Part shown: positions 51,686 through 53,564 of the stretch, piece after piece
How positions within the stretch are numbered: position 1 is the first letter of the stretch
Layout: the number at the start of each line of letters is the position of its first letter
Assembly: GCF_001854805.1 (NCBI RefSeq)
Contig: NZ_MBLO01000228.1
Coordinates: 46,703 to 100,266 of the forward strand
Direction: 5' to 3'
Origin: Pseudofrankia coriaricola
Lineage (GTDB): Bacteria > Actinomycetota > Actinomycetes > Frankiales > Frankiaceae
Length of the DNA: 53,564 nucleotides
Translations under genes and position numbers: made by a program
The notes under the pieces: generated by a model
Told to the model about the DNA's origin: nothing
Database searches by the model: none
The model's input: only the letters and a program-made list of their open reading frames with translations

Positions 51686-52298
51686 CTCGTGGTACCCCGA
51701 CCGGCCCACGGTGACCGACCACGATGACCGCCCACGCGGCGGTCGAACAGCGGGTCGAACAGCACGTGCCACGGCTCGACGCCGAGTCGGCGGCGGGACT
51801 CGGTCATCGACGACGCCGACGGCCGGCCCACCGGTATGCCCTTCTGACAGCGGCGACCCGGCCAGGACGTCGGCCGCAGGATCTAGCTCCAACGAACGTT
51901 CGCCCCGCCGCCTGCGCCAGCAGGTCGATGATCAACCAGACGCTACGCGTCACCGGCGGCGCGCTACGTCTGACCGGTTCCAGAACTCGCGCCGCGGCGG
52001 GCCAACGTTGCCTGTCGCAGCATTGGACCCGATTCGGACCTGGGCGCCTGCGCGGTGCCGTACAGGGTCGCAGCAGTCTTTGAAGGGTAACCGTCTTCAT
52101 CGGGTGCCCAACACCGTGTCGATCAGCCTTCCTGTGCGCAAATCAGTATTGGGTACCGACCTCTCGATAGGGCTCCTATTCGGTCTCTCCGCATTAGATT
52201 TCAGAGTGCTCCAGGGCTGAGCCGGAAGGCCCAATAATTGGGTTATACAGCCTGGTTGGCGGTTTGTGTTATTCCGTTTTCCCGCCTAGGATGAACGC
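51686..52298. other. Gene-poor region with lowered GC
   Basis: Over 600 bp there is no convincing frame. GC drops clearly in 52090-52290 (for example CAATAATTGGGTTATACA near 52231), which probably holds the promoter of the DUF222 gene. The left part could be a decayed mobile or coding remnant, but I could not recognise a transposase or terminal repeats. Confidence 0.45.
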
Positions 52299-53564
52299 AT
52301 GTTCGAAATGCGTGGCGACGGTCTGGACGATGGGGCTGTGCCGTTGTCCCGGAACTCGTCAACCGCGGACACCACGGCGGCTGTCGCGGCCGTCACGGCG
52401 CGGCCAGATCGGGTCTCGCGACTGGCGGGTCCCGGGTGTGGCCGGTCGGCAGCGCGGGCGGCGTCGCGACGCCCGCCGTCGCGGACGGCCGCGCAGGGGC
52501 GGCGGGTCGAGACGGCGCCGGCGGCGGGCACCGCCGATTCGGCGGATGTCCCGGGCGCGCGGTGTCCCGCCGGCTCGCCAGCCGCCAGGGGAACGTCGGC
52601 CGCCTCGGTTGTCGCGCGTCGCGCGGCCCGGGTACCACCGTCCCGTCCCGGCACGATCTCGCCCGGTGACGCAATCCCGCGGGCCGGGATCCCGATCGAT
52701 ACCGGGGCCTTGGCCGCGGGCGGCGTGGCGGCAACCCATCGTCCAGCTCGGTCGGCGCCTGGGGCCGCCTCTGCCGCATCCGTTCCGCCCGGTGGCATGC
52801 CCACTACCCGCGTCGCTGACTTCGAAAGGCCGACCACCAGCGGGCAGGTCATCGACGGGTCTGTCGTCGATGGGCTTGGGGCGGGTGGTGGGTTGGTGGC
52901 TCGGTTGGCTGCGGTGGGTGGGGTCTTCGACGAGCTGCTCGCGGGTCTGGCGGCGTGCGGGGAGGCGGAGGCGTTCGATCTGGTGGTAGGTCTCGTGCGG
53001 CTGGCGTCGCGGTTGGAGGGGCTGGCGATCCGGGCGCAGGTGCGGTGGGCGGAGCTACGCCCGGACACCGGCCGGTGCCTGGACGGCGACGGGGAGGGTG
53101 AGCCGTTCTCGCCGTATCTGGGCGACGAACTGGCGGCCGAGCTGGGTCAGTCGCCGCGGACGATGACCAGCCGACTCGACCAGGCCTGGGACCTCGCCCA
53201 CCGCTTCCCGGCCGCCCTCGACGCCCTGACGGCCGGCGAGCTGGACCAGACCCGGCTACGCGCGCTGCACGCGCTGACCGGTGTCCTGTCCGACGGGCAA
53301 CGCGCGACGGTGGAGGCACAGATGCTCGCCGGCAGCCAGCTGAGCTCACCCACCCAGTGGCGACGCAAAATCCACCGCATGATCAGCCGGCTTGATCCTG
53401 CCGCCGCCGCCCGGCGCCGCGACGAAGCGAAAGCGAAACGGGACGTGTCGATCGAGCCGGCCGAGGACGGCATGGCGCTGCTGTCGGCGACCCTGCCCGC
53501 CGAGGACGCACGGGCAATCTTCGACCTGATCGACCGGATCGCCAGAACCGACGCCCACAGCGAC
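52299..53564 (+). CDS. DUF222 (13E12-type) protein, 3' end beyond the window
   Basis: An uninterrupted frame runs from ATG 52299 (MFEMRGDGLDDGAVPLSR) through the right edge, 422 codons without a stop. The first 170 residues are Ala/Arg/Pro-rich low-complexity sequence. From about residue 205 the DUF222 pattern appears: VGGVFDELLAGLAACGEAEA, LASRLEGLAIRAQVRWAEL, LGDELAAELGQSPRTMTSRL, ALTAGELDQTRLRALHALTG and ALLSATLPAEDARAIFDLID. These proteins usually end in an HNH nuclease domain, which would lie outside the window. They form multicopy families in actinobacteria, sometimes within repetitive elements. The long N-terminal extension is unusual, and an internal start is possible. Confidence 0.8.
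   Translation, partial: MFEMRGDGLDDGAVPLSRNSSTADTTAAVAAVTARPDRVSRLAGPGCGRSAARAASRRPPSRTAAQGRRVETAPAAGTADSADVPGARCPAGSPAARGTSAASVVARRAARVPPSRPGTISPGDAIPRAGIPIDTGALAAGGVAATHRPARSAPGAASAASVPPGGMPTTRVADFERPTTSGQVIDGSVVDGLGAGGGLVARLAAVGGVFDELLAGLAACGEAEAFDLVVGLVRLASRLEGLAIRAQVRWAELRPDTGRCLDGDGEGEPFSPYLGDELAAELGQSPRTMTSRLDQAWDLAHRFPAALDALTAGELDQTRLRALHALTGVLSDGQRATVEAQMLAGSQLSSPTQWRRKIHRMISRLDPAAAARRRDEAKAKRDVSIEPAEDGMALLSATLPAEDARAIFDLIDRIARTDAHSD

Overview
The window is 53.6 kb of very GC-rich DNA with frequent GTG starts, third-codon-position G/C bias and actinobacterial gene families throughout: glmU-prs behind a tRNA-Gln, Pmt O-mannosyltransferase, LppP/LprE and LppU-like exported proteins, DUF222, DUF305, and EfeO/EfeB. 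It is chromosomal Actinomycetota DNA. Gene content and style suggest Frankiales (a Frankia or Pseudofrankia type genome), but that is an inference.

Layout. 0-13 kb is mostly housekeeping: tRNA-Gln, glmU, prs, a 0.6-kb repeat cluster, pmt, rsmI, rsmA, tatD, a substrate-binding-fold protein, a YdcF-like protein, trpS and a GT2 glycosyltransferase. The usual actinobacterial neighbours of these genes (rplY, pth, metG, rpf, ispE) are missing, so the block looks rearranged. 13-20 kb holds an 81-aa protein, an FHA/zinc-ribbon protein, a DUF305 protein, a SulP transporter and a TesB-like thioesterase. 20-23.5 kb is the most unusual part. A 39-codon acidic peptide gene, preceded by two tandem-repeat arrays, is followed by a JmjC-type Fe(II)/2-oxoglutarate oxygenase and an overlapping aldo/keto reductase. 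A convergent sucrase/ferredoxin-like gene sits next to them, behind two abutting iron-box-like 19-mers. This could be an undescribed RiPP-like or metal-linked peptide system.

24-31 kb holds an LppP/LprE protein, a YcaQ-like glycosylase, a FUSC membrane protein, and an HxlR regulator and thiolase that share three copies of a GTTGS-N5-CSAAC operator. 31-35 kb holds a phosphonate-degrading pair (TmpA/TmpB-like: BBOX-family oxygenase plus PhnZ-type diiron oxygenase) and an APC permease. 35-40 kb is the bacterial Hen1/Pnkp RNA-repair operon followed by a class IV aminotransferase. 40-45 kb holds a secreted phosphoesterase and efeO-efeB without the efeU permease. 45-47.7 kb holds a Cys-containing HTH regulator with a clear palindromic operator, divergent from a DUF2249-cupin protein, with a membrane protein and a small cupin downstream. 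47.7-53.6 kb holds a CorA-family transporter with a GQN motif, a DUF4352-like protein, a sulfotransferase, a decayed PhoX/DUF839 gene, a gene-poor patch of lower GC, and the start of a DUF222 (13E12-type) protein running off the right edge.
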